From NCBI RefSeq assembly GCF_027922005.1, contig NZ_BSEV01000006.1, positions 307,340 through 371,339 on the forward strand: 64,000 nt of DNA, written 5' to 3'. Numbering within the stretch: the stretch's first letter is position 1; every line of letters begins with the position of its first letter. The position numbers were made by a program, and so were the translations under genes. This document shows positions 43,544-52,717 of the stretch, in pieces. The notes under the pieces are model-generated. The model searched no databases. It worked only from the letters and a program-made list of their open reading frames with translations, and had not been told where the DNA came from. This DNA comes from Streptosporangium carneum (GTDB taxonomy: Bacteria > Actinomycetota > Actinomycetes > Streptosporangiales > Streptosporangiaceae).

Positions 43544-44539
43544 CTAGCCCTGCTCGGCACTCGCGGAGGTGGTGATTTGGTTGCTTTCACGTCCGTCACG
43601 ACGGGCCTTGATCAGGCTGGCTCCGACAGTGATCACCATGGTGACGCCGATGACCGACAACGACAGCCAGATGGGCACCTCGGGCGCCCAGGACACGCCA
43701 CTGGAGTGCAGCGCCTCGGCAATCAGCTTAACCCCGATGAATCCAAGGATGAACGCGAGCCCGTAGCTGAGGTAGGCCAGGCGCTGCAGCAGATCGCCCA
43801 GCAGGAAGTAGAGCTGACGCAGGCCCATCAGGGCGAACGCGTTGGCGGTGAAGACGATGAAGGCGTCGGTCGTGAGGCCGAAGATGGCCGGAATCGAGTC
43901 GAGGGCGAACAGCAGGTCGGTGGTGCCGATGGCGACCATCACGATGAGCAGCGGGGTGACCATGCGCCTGCCGTCGACCTTGACGACGACCTTGGAGCCC
44001 ACGTAGTCGTCGGTGTGCGGCAGCACCTTGCGCGCCCAGCGCAGGACGGCGTTCTCCTTGACCTCGTCGTCGTCGTTGTGGCCGTGCTGACGGATCATCT
44101 GAACGGCCGTGTAGATGAGGAACAGGCCGAAGACGTAGAACAGCCAGCTGAAGCGCGACAGCGCGGCCGCGCCGACGGCGATGAAGGCCCCTCTCATGAC
44201 CAGGGCCATCAGGATGCCGACCAGCAGCACCTTGTGCTGGTGGACCTTCGGCACCGCGAAGCGGGTCATGATGACGTAGAAGACGAAGAGGTTGTCGACA
44301 CTCAGGCTGTACTCGGTCAGATAACCGGCGAAGAACTGTCCCGCCGAGGTCGGGCCGGCGAAGATCCACAACACGATGCCGAAGATCACTGCGAGCGTCA
44401 CATAGAAGGCGACCCAGAAACTGGCCTGCTTCGGCGAGAACTCCCGGGGCTCGCCCCGGTCGACGATCCACAGATCAAAGGCCAGGACGACAAGAAGACC
44501 ACCAATGACGGCAATCCATGCCCATACGGGAACAATCAC
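43544..44539 (-). CDS. TerC/Alx-family membrane protein (probable Mn2+ exporter)
   Basis: 331 residues from the GTG at 44539, which lies seven bases after GGAGG. About nine membrane segments. The TerC motifs are FAGYLTEYSLSVDNLFVF and LLFALDSIPAIFGLT, with acidic residues in the membrane that coordinate metal. The family exports manganese or loads it onto exoenzymes. The upstream leader looks like a yybP-ykoY manganese riboswitch, which supports a Mn2+ role over tellurium resistance. Confidence 0.92.
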   Translation of the reverse strand: MIVPVWAWIAVIGGLLVVLAFDLWIVDRGEPREFSPKQASFWVAFYVTLAVIFGIVLWIFAGPTSAGQFFAGYLTEYSLSVDNLFVFYVIMTRFAVPKVHQHKVLLVGILMALVMRGAFIAVGAAALSRFSWLFYVFGLFLIYTAVQMIRQHGHNDDDEVKENAVLRWARKVLPHTDDYVGSKVVVKVDGRRMVTPLLIVMVAIGTTDLLFALDSIPAIFGLTTDAFIVFTANAFALMGLRQLYFLLGDLLQRLAYLSYGLAFILGFIGVKLIAEALHSSGVSWAPEVPIWLSLSVIGVTMVITVGASLIKARRDGRESNQITTSASAEQG

Positions 44540-44546
44540 AACAAAA

Positions 44547-44690
44547 CCTCCGGCGGCGCGCACGACTGACTGCCGGAGGTCTCTCCCGCCCGCGCGTCAC
44601 CGCCGCGAACCGACAGCCCCGGGGGCCTCGTGGAGCGAGGCAACACCGTGATGACGAGACTGTCGCGAAGGGATACTCCCCCCCTAACCA
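44547..44690 (-). promoter_or_regulatory. yybP-ykoY (Mn2+) riboswitch in front of terC
   Basis: On the minus strand the leader starts with GGGGGGAGTAT and ends with GGTGACGCGCGGGCGGGAGA followed by GACCTCCGG. These two conserved blocks of the yybP-ykoY aptamer occur in the right order and distance. CCTCCGGC (44579-44572), within the aptamer's 3' strand, is complementary to GCCGGAGG (44554-44547), which holds the terC Shine-Dalgarno sequence, so translation control by sequestration is likely. A -10 like TATACT lies at 44700-44695, placing the RNA start at the aptamer's 5' end. Confidence 0.75.
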
Positions 44691-44765
44691 AGCCAGTATA
44701 GGTGTGGGGCTTGGTGACACCTAATCCAACAGTCAGCCGCAGGCGCGTGTTCCCCGGCTTTCGTG

Positions 44766-45881
44766 TCACTTTCGAGGCAGTTTCGGCAGGCCGTCGTAGA
44801 CCGCCAGCACGGCCTCCAGCGCCTGTGCCTCGTCCGGCAGCTCCCTGCCCCGCCTGGCGGCCGCCTCGCCCAGGGCGACGGCGAGGTCGTCGTCCGCCAG
44901 CACCCTGCTCACCGCCTCACGCATCGCCTCGACGTCGCCGTAGGGCACCAGCAGCCCCGCCTCGCCCACCATCGGCGGGATCCCGCCGACCGCCGTGGCG
45001 ACCACCGGCGTCCCCGCCCGCAGGGCCTCCTGCACGGTGAGCGGCTGCCCCTCCCAGCGGCTGGGAACCACCAGGGCCCTGGCGATCCCGAGCAGGTCCG
45101 CCACGTCGTCCCGGTTGCCCAGCAGCCGCACCGGGAGGTTCTCCCGGTCGACGCGCTCCTGCAACGACCCGCGCAGCGGCCCCTCGCCCGCGATCAGGAA
45201 CACCGCCCGCCGTGAGGGGTCACCCGCGCCCGGCCTGAGGGCCGCCGCGACGTCCAGGAGGGTCTCCAGTCCCTTCTGCTGGGCGAGCCTGGCGACCGTC
45301 AGGAGCACCGGCCCGCCGCCCGTGCCCAGCTCGGCCGCGACCTCCTCCGGACGACGCCCCGAGGAGCGCAGGACGGGAGCCGGGACGACCGCCGCCTCGA
45401 CATGCCCGGCGCCCAGCCGCCCCATCCGGTCCCCCAGGTCCGGCGAGACCACCAGGATCCGGTCCGCGCGGCGCGCGACCATCCGTTCGAGGACACCGTG
45501 GACCGCGCCGATCGCCCCGCCCGCGGTGGCCGCGTTGTGCAGGGTCACGACCAGCCCTGTGCGGGTCCCGGCCAGCGCGAGCGCGGCCAGCGCTCCCGCC
45601 CGAAGCCCGTGGGCGTGCACGGCTCGCGCTCCGCGCAGCGCCCGCAACGCCCGCACGGCGCGCAGATCGTTCAGCGGGCGAGGCCTGTCGGAGATCGGAA
45701 CGGGCACGAACACGGCCCCGAGCCGCCGGAACCCGAAAGCCTCCTCCGTGCCGGGCGGCCCCGCCACGACCACCCGGTGCCCCCCGCGCACAAGACCACC
45801 GGCCAGCATGGCCACGTGCCGTCCCACACCGCCCGCGCTGGTGCCCAGCACCAGCGCGATCCGCGACCCCGGATCAGTCAT
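44766..45881 (-). CDS. Glycosyltransferase family 4 protein
   Basis: About 371 residues. GT-B fold: GTSAGGVGRHVAMLAGGLVR at the N-terminus, AVHAHGLRAGALAALAL, TVARLAQQKGLETLL and the donor-site glutamate region VVPSRWEGQPLTVQEALRAG. It overlaps the murJ stop by eight bases from the ATG (fourteen from an alternative GTG at 45887). Its place at the end of a MraY/WecA-like - murJ string suggests that it modifies an envelope polymer or lipid-linked sugar. Confidence 0.9.
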   Translation of the reverse strand: MTDPGSRIALVLGTSAGGVGRHVAMLAGGLVRGGHRVVVAGPPGTEEAFGFRRLGAVFVPVPISDRPRPLNDLRAVRALRALRGARAVHAHGLRAGALAALALAGTRTGLVVTLHNAATAGGAIGAVHGVLERMVARRADRILVVSPDLGDRMGRLGAGHVEAAVVPAPVLRSSGRRPEEVAAELGTGGGPVLLTVARLAQQKGLETLLDVAAALRPGAGDPSRRAVFLIAGEGPLRGSLQERVDRENLPVRLLGNRDDVADLLGIARALVVPSRWEGQPLTVQEALRAGTPVVATAVGGIPPMVGEAGLLVPYGDVEAMREAVSRVLADDDLAVALGEAAARRGRELPDEAQALEAVLAVYDGLPKLPRK

Positions 45882-47523
45882 CGGCACAGTTCCCTCCCGA
45901 AGGGGACACCCGCCTGAACCGCGCCAGCAGCGCCTGGGCGTCCGGTCTGTCGATCACCGCGGCCACGACCGCGAAAGCCGCCGAACCGGCCAGCGCCGCC
46001 CCCAGCCCGACCGGCACGCACATCCATCTGGGCACCTCGGCGAAGGCCTCGACGACGGCCAGGCCCGTCGCGTAGGCCGCCGCCCCGCCCGCCACGGCGG
46101 CGAGCAACCCCCGCCACGTCCCGCGCAGCGCCGCCGCGCCCCTGGCCCTCAGTACGGCGAACACCAGCAACGCCCCGCCGACGGTCATGCCGACGGTGCT
46201 GCCCAGCGCCAGCCCGCCCACCACGTCGACCGGCTCGGCCACGGTGCGGGCCAGCAGGATCTGGGCCACCAGCGCGACCGTCCAGCCCGCGACGGAGGCG
46301 ACGGCGGCCGACCTGCCCCTGCCGCAGGCGTACAGGACGCGGGCGAGGTGGAACATCAACGCGTATCCCACCAGGCCCGGTGCGAACAACGTGACGGCCC
46401 CCGCCATCTCCGCGGGGTCGCCGCCCGGCGTGCCCTCGACGAACACCCGGGAAACAGGCACGGCCACGGCCGCCATCACACCGGCGGCCAGCCCCGTGAC
46501 CAGCAGGACGACCCGGCTGGTCGAGGAGGCGAGGTCGTCGAACCCGGTCAGGTCCCCCTCGCTCGCCCGGGTGGACAGCACGGGGAAGGAACTGGTGGCG
46601 ACCGGCACCACGAGCACCGCGAAGGGAAGCTGGTACAGCGCCCAGGCGTAGGTGTAGACGCCCGTCGCCCCCGCCCCGCCGAGGTCGTTGGCCAGCCGTA
46701 CCACCACGGTCAGCGCGATCTGCTGCGCGACGAGGACGGCGACGCCCGCGGTCGCGAGCCGCCGCGCGCGGGCGGCCACCCCGGGAGGGAAGGACAGCGA
46801 GGGCCGCAACCGCAGCCGCAGCCGGGCCACGGGGCCGATCACCGTGAGGACCATCGCGGCGGCGGCGACCGTGGCCCCCAGGGAGAGCGTCAGCTGTCCG
46901 GCCGTGGTGAGAGCCGACAGGTCCTGCGCGGCTCCGTTCGCGACCGGCTGGAAGAGCAGGTAGGAGCCGACGATGAGCAGGCTCGAGACCAACGGCGCCA
47001 GGGCGGGGCCCATGAAGCGCCGGTGGGCCTGGAGCACGCCGTACAGGATGACGGCCAGACCGAAGAAGATCATCCGAGGGGCGAAGACGACCAGCATCTC
47101 CGCGCCGACCTCGACGACCCGCGTCACGTCGCAGTCGCCCACGTCGCCGACCAGCAACGTGACGATCGGCCCCGCGAACGCGGCGATGAGCAGGGTCAGC
47201 GGAACCAGCGCCAGCAGCACCCAGGTCAGCAGCGCGGAGGTGGTCCGGCCCACCTCCGCCCTGGCCTCGGGGTCGTCATCGGACCTGGAGGCCGCCGAGG
47301 CCAGCACCGGCACCACCGTGCCGGCCAGCGCGCCGCCCGCCACCAGCTCGAAGACGATGTTGGGCACGTAGTTGGCGGTGTTGTACGCCGTGCTCAGGCA
47401 GAGGTTGCCGACGGTCTGGGACTGGACGAGATAGCGGCCGAATCCCACGATCCGGGCTACGACGGTCACGATCCCGATGAGGAGCGCCGCCCCGGCGACC
47501 CCCTGCCCGATCTTTCTGATCAT
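45874..47523 (-). CDS. murJ: Lipid II flippase MurJ-like (MVF family)
   Basis: A 549-residue polytopic protein with 14 predicted membrane segments. The family start GAALLIGIVTVVARIVGFGR and the NTANYVPNIVFELVAGGALA block are characteristic. It flips lipid-linked precursors such as lipid II. Actinobacteria often carry a longer MurJ elsewhere, so this could be a paralogue for another lipid-linked sugar. Its ATG shares one base with the upstream stop (TGATG). Confidence 0.88.
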   Translation of the reverse strand: MIRKIGQGVAGAALLIGIVTVVARIVGFGRYLVQSQTVGNLCLSTAYNTANYVPNIVFELVAGGALAGTVVPVLASAASRSDDDPEARAEVGRTTSALLTWVLLALVPLTLLIAAFAGPIVTLLVGDVGDCDVTRVVEVGAEMLVVFAPRMIFFGLAVILYGVLQAHRRFMGPALAPLVSSLLIVGSYLLFQPVANGAAQDLSALTTAGQLTLSLGATVAAAAMVLTVIGPVARLRLRLRPSLSFPPGVAARARRLATAGVAVLVAQQIALTVVVRLANDLGGAGATGVYTYAWALYQLPFAVLVVPVATSSFPVLSTRASEGDLTGFDDLASSTSRVVLLVTGLAAGVMAAVAVPVSRVFVEGTPGGDPAEMAGAVTLFAPGLVGYALMFHLARVLYACGRGRSAAVASVAGWTVALVAQILLARTVAEPVDVVGGLALGSTVGMTVGGALLVFAVLRARGAAALRGTWRGLLAAVAGGAAAYATGLAVVEAFAEVPRWMCVPVGLGAALAGSAAFAVVAAVIDRPDAQALLARFRRVSPSGGNCADD

Positions 47524-48386
47524 CAGTCGGCTGGCGCCTGCTCCACGGGACGGCGGCCGAGCATGTCGATGCGGTTGAGCACCGGATTGGCGGCGATGAC
47601 CCTGGTGAAACTGATCCGCTCCGAGGCCGCGGTCAGCGCGACCACGGTGCCGAGCACGGCCAGGCGGCCCGGCCTGCCGAGCGTGACGGCGGCGGTCAGG
47701 CCGAGCAGCGCGCCCAGCGCGTTCGCCCCCGCGTCACCCAGCATCGCCCGCTCACCGAGGTCCTCGGGCAGCAGCGCGACGGCGGCGCCCGCGGGCAGCG
47801 CGGCCAGCGTGGCGGAGACCGGATCGTCACGGCGCAGACCCACCGCCAGCAGCGGGGCGCCGGCCAGCAGGCCCACCTTGATGGCGCGCCCGGGCCGCAG
47901 GTCGAAGAGGTTGGCGAGGTTGGCCGCGCCCGCGACGAGAGCCCCGTCGACCATGACGTCGACGGGCTTTCCCGAGGTCAGCGCCGCGGCGGCCAGTCCG
48001 GTGACGCCGATGCCGAAGAGCTTCACCGCGCCGCTGGTGACCTCGCCCTTGGCCAGGGCGTTCAGGTGCCCCCTGAACCCCTTCGAGGACGTGGCGCCGT
48101 ACAGGTCGTCATAGGCCCCGAGGCCGCCGCTGCCGGCCACGGCCAGCAGGACGGCGGCGCGGATCCTGGCGGGCAGCCCGGGAAGCACCGCCGCGGCCGC
48201 CGCCGCGCCCGCGACGAACGCGGGCCCCTCGAGCAGGGTGATCGGCTCTTCCCTGTGGTTGGTCCTCGTCCAGGTCTCGGCGTCGCCGACCGGCGGCCTG
48301 CGGGTGAAGGCCGCGTAGGCGGCACGGGCGGCCGCCGCGCCGACGAGCGCGCCTGCCAGAGCGCCGAGAAGAGCGCGACGAGCCAT
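47523..48386 (-). CDS. MraY/WecA-like phosphoglycosyltransferase, short form
   Basis: 287 residues, very Ala/Leu-rich, about nine membrane segments. Motifs of polyprenyl-phosphate sugar-1-phosphate transferases are recognisable but altered: GAYDDLYG for the DD motif, KGFRGHLNAL, NLANLFDLRPGRA for NxxNxxDG, and MLGDAGANALGALLG. It is shorter than MraY/WecA (about 330-400). It sits between mctB and murJ and may start a lipid-linked sugar pathway that the glycosyltransferase and MurJ-like protein complete. Confidence 0.8.
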   Translation of the reverse strand: MARRALLGALAGALVGAAAARAAYAAFTRRPPVGDAETWTRTNHREEPITLLEGPAFVAGAAAAAAVLPGLPARIRAAVLLAVAGSGGLGAYDDLYGATSSKGFRGHLNALAKGEVTSGAVKLFGIGVTGLAAAALTSGKPVDVMVDGALVAGAANLANLFDLRPGRAIKVGLLAGAPLLAVGLRRDDPVSATLAALPAGAAVALLPEDLGERAMLGDAGANALGALLGLTAAVTLGRPGRLAVLGTVVALTAASERISFTRVIAANPVLNRIDMLGRRPVEQAPAD

Positions 48387-48390
48387 GGGG

Positions 48391-49356
48391 TCATCCTCCG
48401 GAGGTGGGCGTGGGGGTCGGGGGCGCGCTGGGCTCGATACCCGAGACGCCGGGGCCCATGCCGTACTGCCCCGAGGTGCCGGACAGTTGCTCCCGCAGAG
48501 CGTAGACCACCACGACCCTGCCCGCGGGCATATCGGCGTTGTCGACGGTGGAGACCTTCTCCGCGGCGACGGTGTCGTCCCTGAGCGCGGCGACGACGCC
48601 GCCCGCCGCGCTGCTGCTCAGGGGTCCGGTCAGCACGGTTCCCCGACCCGCCACGTCCAGCCCGGTGGCCATCGAGACGACCGCGCCCGCCTGCGTGACG
48701 GCGCCGTCGCCGGTGTACGGCTCGGCAGGGGCGATCAGCACCGCCAGGTCGGCGCGCTTGGCGGGCTGCTCGGTGACGGTGATCAGGCCGCCGCGCTGGA
48801 AGGCCTCCAGCACCCCGGCCGCGACCGGGTTCGTCTTGCCCACCTGGGCGGGGTCGCCGGTCACGATCGCGCCCGCGAGCACCGCGGCCGCCTTGTCGTA
48901 GGGGGTGTCCTCGGGCAGGAAGGTCGTCTCGATCGGCTTGACCTCGGTGGCCACCTTCTCCACGAAGAGCGCCTGGGCGGCGTCGACGTACTTGTCGGTG
49001 AGGGTGACCCTGCCGCTCACGGTCGCCCCGGACTCGGTGATCACCTGCTGCACCGCCTCACGCATGCTCACCGAGCCGCCCGGGGCCTCCACGATCACGA
49101 CGCGCTCTCCGGCGAGGGCGTCGCGCACCAGCCTGGGGGTGTCGGCTGTGACGAAGGCGTCGTTGGCGACGTCTCGGCCCTGCACCGTCTTCAGCTCGGC
49201 GCGGAGCTCGTTGTTGCTCACCCTCAGCTGGTTCGCGAGGGTCTCCGCCGTGTCGATGGCGGGCTCCTTCAGCAGGGTCGTGCCCAGCACGATGCCGACG
49301 GAGAGCGCGAGGAAGATCGCGACGATGGAGACGAGGTGATAGCGGAAATCGATCAC
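48391..49356 (-). CDS. mctB: MctB/SteB-like envelope protein
   Basis: 321 residues from the GTG at 49356. A single N-terminal membrane anchor (residues 3-25, FRYHLVSIVAIFLALSVGIV) is followed by a coiled coil (LANQLRVSNNELRAELKTVQ) and an extracytoplasmic domain. The C-terminus is Pro/Thr-rich. The family includes the mycobacterial copper-resistance protein MctB and corynebacterial SteB, a septum-associated partner of SteA. It overlaps steA by four bases (GTGA), so the SteA-SteB pair is conserved here. Confidence 0.86.
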   Translation of the reverse strand: MIDFRYHLVSIVAIFLALSVGIVLGTTLLKEPAIDTAETLANQLRVSNNELRAELKTVQGRDVANDAFVTADTPRLVRDALAGERVVIVEAPGGSVSMREAVQQVITESGATVSGRVTLTDKYVDAAQALFVEKVATEVKPIETTFLPEDTPYDKAAAVLAGAIVTGDPAQVGKTNPVAAGVLEAFQRGGLITVTEQPAKRADLAVLIAPAEPYTGDGAVTQAGAVVSMATGLDVAGRGTVLTGPLSSSAAGGVVAALRDDTVAAEKVSTVDNADMPAGRVVVVYALREQLSGTSGQYGMGPGVSGIEPSAPPTPTPTSGG

Positions 49357-50564
49357 GAGAAGAGTCCGACCAGCCAGAAGATGAAGCCGTTCCAGACGTC
49401 GCGGACGCTGTCCAGCCAGATCTTGCCCACCGGGGAGACGATGATGGCCAGCCCCATGGTGATCAGCGCGGTGGCGACGAGCAGGAGCAGAGACGGAGTT
49501 GAGATCCGGCTGCGGTAGAGCCGGCTGACGCCTTTCGCGTCGATGAGCTTGCCGCCCAGCCTCAGGCGGGTGAGGAAGGTGCTGGCCATGCCGGAGCGCC
49601 CCTTGTCGAGGAACTCGACCAGGGTCGCGTGGGTGCCGACGGCGACGATCAGGTCGGCGCCCTTGTCGTCGGCGAGCAGCATGGCGATGTCCTCGCTGGT
49701 GCCGATCGCCGGGAAGACCACGGCGTTGCAGCCGAGCTGCTGGACCCGCTCGAGACCGGGCGCCCTGCCGTCCCGATAGGCGTGCACGACCAGCTCGGCT
49801 CCGCAGGTCAACGCCTTGGCGGAGACGGAGTCGAAGTCTCCGACGATGACGTCCGGCATGTAGCCGGCCTCCATGAGGGCGTCCGCGCCGCCGTCGACCC
49901 CGATCATGACCGGGCGGCACTCGCGGATGTAGGGACGCAGGGTGGCGATGTCCTCCTTGTAGTGGTAACCGCGCACCACGATGAGGACGTGCCTGCCCTC
50001 CATGACGGTCTTGATGTTGGGAACGCCCACCCCGTCGATGAGCAGGTCGCGCTCACGCTGGACGTACTCCATGGTGTTGACCGCGAAGGCCTCGATCTGG
50101 ACGGTCAGCCCGGCGCGCGCCTCGGCCATCGCCGCCTCGACCGACTCGGGCGTCTGCACGTCGCCCTTGCCGATCACCTCGTCGTCGAAGTAGACGACGC
50201 CCTCGTGGAGCCTGACCAGGTCGCCGTCCTTGACCCGGTCGAACAGCTCCGCGGTCGCGTTGTCGACGAACGGCACACCCGCCTCGACGAGGATCTGCGG
50301 GCCCAGGTTGGGATAGCGGCCGCTGATGCCGGCGGCGATGTTGACCACGCCTGCCGCGCCGCACGCGACAAGCGCCTCCGCGCTCACCCGGTCAACGTCA
50401 ACGTGATCGATAATCGCGATTTCCCCGGCCCTGAGGCGTTTGGTCAGCCTCTTGGTCCGCCGATCGATTCTCGCCACTGCCGTCACCCCGGGAAGGTCCG
50501 TGACCTTCCTGCGGCGGAGGTAACCGTTGAGCTTGCGTTGAAGCCCGTCCGTCGGCACCTTCAT
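49353..50564 (-). CDS. steA: SteA-like septum protein with thiamin-pyrophosphokinase-like fold
   Basis: 403 residues from the ATG at 50564, for which AGGATGG is well spaced; an ATG at 50573 is possible. The soluble domain has the thiamin-pyrophosphokinase-like blocks MIGVDGGADALMEAGYMPDV and IVGDFDSVSAKAL. A membrane segment near the C-terminus (LLLLVATALITMGLAIIVSP) anchors it. SteA and SteB affect septation in corynebacteria. It is located between recN and mctB as in mycobacteria. Confidence 0.88.
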   Translation of the reverse strand: MKVPTDGLQRKLNGYLRRRKVTDLPGVTAVARIDRRTKRLTKRLRAGEIAIIDHVDVDRVSAEALVACGAAGVVNIAAGISGRYPNLGPQILVEAGVPFVDNATAELFDRVKDGDLVRLHEGVVYFDDEVIGKGDVQTPESVEAAMAEARAGLTVQIEAFAVNTMEYVQRERDLLIDGVGVPNIKTVMEGRHVLIVVRGYHYKEDIATLRPYIRECRPVMIGVDGGADALMEAGYMPDVIVGDFDSVSAKALTCGAELVVHAYRDGRAPGLERVQQLGCNAVVFPAIGTSEDIAMLLADDKGADLIVAVGTHATLVEFLDKGRSGMASTFLTRLRLGGKLIDAKGVSRLYRSRISTPSLLLLVATALITMGLAIIVSPVGKIWLDSVRDVWNGFIFWLVGLFS

Positions 50565-50608
50565 CACGACCATCCTGCCAGAGGGAGAGACCAGCGGAGC
50601 CACGCGGT

Positions 50609-50621
50609 TGACAGCGTGTCA
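50609..50621. promoter_or_regulatory. Short palindrome in the steA upstream region
   Basis: TGACA-GCG-TGTCA lies 45 bp upstream of the steA start within the 307-bp recN-steA gap (50565-50871). It is a possible operator. I see no other clear signal in this gap. Confidence 0.3.
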
Positions 50622-50871
50622 GGTTCGTCACTGAAGATCCCCACGCAACCTCGCTCCCCCGAGCTATCCAAAACGGTCCTTGTTATTCCTTCTCACCAGC
50701 CGGTGAAAGTCGTCCTCACGCCCCCCGCGCGCGACGCAACCCTCTCATGTCCTGGCGGCGACGGTGGCCTCCTCTGTCTTACCTGTGCCGGGAGACTCCT
50801 CACACACCGGCGGTGACAGCCGTCTCCGGCGACTCCTGCGCCGTCTCGCCCCGCGCGGACGGAGGCCTCCC

Positions 50872-52584
50872 TCAGGCCTTGTCCGCGGCGGCGATCGCCA
50901 GCAGCTCCTCCGCGTGCGCCCTGCCCAGCTCGGAATCCTCGAGTCCGGCGAGCATGCGCGACAGCTCGCGAGCCCGGCCGTCCTTGTCCAGGGCGACCAC
51001 CCCGCTGCGCACCACGCTGCCGTCACCGGCCTTCTCCACCACGAGATGCTGGTCGGCGAAGGCCGCGACCTGGGGCAGATGAGTGACGACTATCACCTGC
51101 GCCGTGCGCGCCAGGCGCGCCAGCCTGCGGCCGATCTCCACCGCGGCCTTGCCGCCGACGCCCGCGTCGACCTCGTCGAAGACGAACGTGGGAACCGGGT
51201 CGGCGCCGGCGAAGACGACCTCGATGGCGAGCATGACCCGGCTCAGCTCACCTCCCGAGGCCCCCTTGTTCAGCGGAAGCGGCGGTGAGGCCGGGTGTGG
51301 GGACATCCGCAGCTCGACCTCGTCGATCCCGTGGGGGCCGAAGTCGTCGGCGGCGGTGAGGGTGACGACCACCCTGGCGTGCGGCATGGCCAGCGCGGTG
51401 AGCTCCTCGGTGACCGCCTGCCCGAACCGCTCGGCCGCCGCGGTCCTGACCCGGGTCAGCTCCGCGGCCAGGTCGGTGAGGCGGCCCGTGAGCTCCTCGT
51501 GCTCGCGGGCGAGGTCGCCGATCCGCTCGTCGTCCCCCTCAAGCTCGGTGACGCGCAGGGCGGCCTGCGCGGCCCAGGCGAGCACGACGCCGGTGTCCTC
51601 GCCGTACTTGCGGACGAGGTGGGTGAGCACAGCCTGGCGTTCCTGCACGATCGCCAGCCGCATCGGGTCGGCCTCGACCGACTCGGCGTAGGCGGCCAGC
51701 TCGGTGGCGACGTCGGAGATGAGGTATCCCGCCTCGGCGAGACGGTCGGCGATCTCCGCGAGCGCCGGGTCGAAGTCGCGCACCGCCTCGACGGCGGCGC
51801 GCGCCTGGCCGACCAGCGCGATGGCGTCCTGCATCTCCTGCTCGCCGGACATCGGGTCGCCGAGCAGCGCCCGGTGCGCGGTCTCCGCCGCGCTTCTCAG
51901 GGAGTCGGCGTGCGAGAGCCGCTCCTCCTCCTCACGCAGCTCGGCCTCCTCCCCCTGCCGGGGGTCGGCCTGCTCGACCTCCTGGAGCCCGAACCTGAGC
52001 AGGTCCGCCTCCTGGGCGCGCTCCTTCGCCCTGGCGGTGAGCTCGGTCAGCTGGTCGGCGACCTGCTTGTGCCGCTTGTAGGCCTGCTCGTAGGCGCGCA
52101 GCGGCTTGACCAGCTCCTCCCCCGCGTAACGGTCGAGGGCGGCGCGCTGGCGCCCCGGCTGGAGCAGGCGCTGCTGGTCCATCTGGCCGTGCACGGCGAC
52201 CAGGTCCTCGGCCAGATAGGTGAGGGTGCCGACGGGGACGCTGCGCCCGCCGAGCCAGGCCCGGCTGCGGCCCTCGGCCGAGACGGTGCGCGAGATGATC
52301 AGCTCGCCGTCCTCGACCTCGCCGCCCACGTCCTGCACCTGCTGAGCCACCCGGCCCGCCGGGTCGACCACGAGCGTGCCCTCGACGGTCGCCCTGTCGG
52401 AGCCGGGGCGGACACGGGCCGGGTCCGCCCTGCCGCCGAACAGCAGTCCCAGACCGGTCACCACCATGGTCTTGCCCGCACCGGTTTCGCCCGTGAGCAC
52501 GGTGAATCCCGGCGAGAGCACCAGAACGGCCTCGTCGATCACACCGAGCCCTTGGATGCGGACCTCCTCGACCCTGGGTCGCAC
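50872..52584 (-). CDS. recN: DNA repair protein RecN
   Basis: A 570-residue SMC-like ATPase for double-strand-break repair. N-terminal IQGLGVIDEAVLVL and Walker A VLTGETGAGKTMVVTGL; a central coiled coil (residues about 160-370); C-terminal signature NKGASGGELSRVMLAIEVVF and Walker B PTFVFDEVDAGVGG. GTG start with GGGAGG nearby. I found no convincing LexA or PafBC box in front of it; it may be read from the upstream nadK transcript. Confidence 0.96.
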   Translation of the reverse strand: MRPRVEEVRIQGLGVIDEAVLVLSPGFTVLTGETGAGKTMVVTGLGLLFGGRADPARVRPGSDRATVEGTLVVDPAGRVAQQVQDVGGEVEDGELIISRTVSAEGRSRAWLGGRSVPVGTLTYLAEDLVAVHGQMDQQRLLQPGRQRAALDRYAGEELVKPLRAYEQAYKRHKQVADQLTELTARAKERAQEADLLRFGLQEVEQADPRQGEEAELREEEERLSHADSLRSAAETAHRALLGDPMSGEQEMQDAIALVGQARAAVEAVRDFDPALAEIADRLAEAGYLISDVATELAAYAESVEADPMRLAIVQERQAVLTHLVRKYGEDTGVVLAWAAQAALRVTELEGDDERIGDLAREHEELTGRLTDLAAELTRVRTAAAERFGQAVTEELTALAMPHARVVVTLTAADDFGPHGIDEVELRMSPHPASPPLPLNKGASGGELSRVMLAIEVVFAGADPVPTFVFDEVDAGVGGKAAVEIGRRLARLARTAQVIVVTHLPQVAAFADQHLVVEKAGDGSVVRSGVVALDKDGRARELSRMLAGLEDSELGRAHAEELLAIAAADKA

Positions 52585-52717
52585 TGGTCCCTCCCGTCAC
52601 ATCGAATTCACCGAACATCAGTGCGGTGCGCGGGCACGATCCTACGCGCTCGAGACGGCGATCGCCCGAACGAGCCGGGCCCTGTCGCGCGGAGGCCGCC
52701 TACGCTGGGGGCAGGGT

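Noticed and set aside
44995..48114. 1039-codon plus-strand frame opposite murJ and its neighbours
   Set aside because: It runs antisense over four good genes and consists of low-complexity Arg/Ala/Ser/Pro.
48975..49000. TTGTCGGTG word at 48982
   Set aside because: It lies within mctB on the non-coding strand, and there is no TANNNT eight bases downstream.
52585..52640. Possible LexA or PafBC box before recN
   Set aside because: The sequence ATCGAATTCACCGAACAT is not a proper CGAAC-N-GTTCG palindrome, and no TANNNT follows a TGTCRG box at the right distance.
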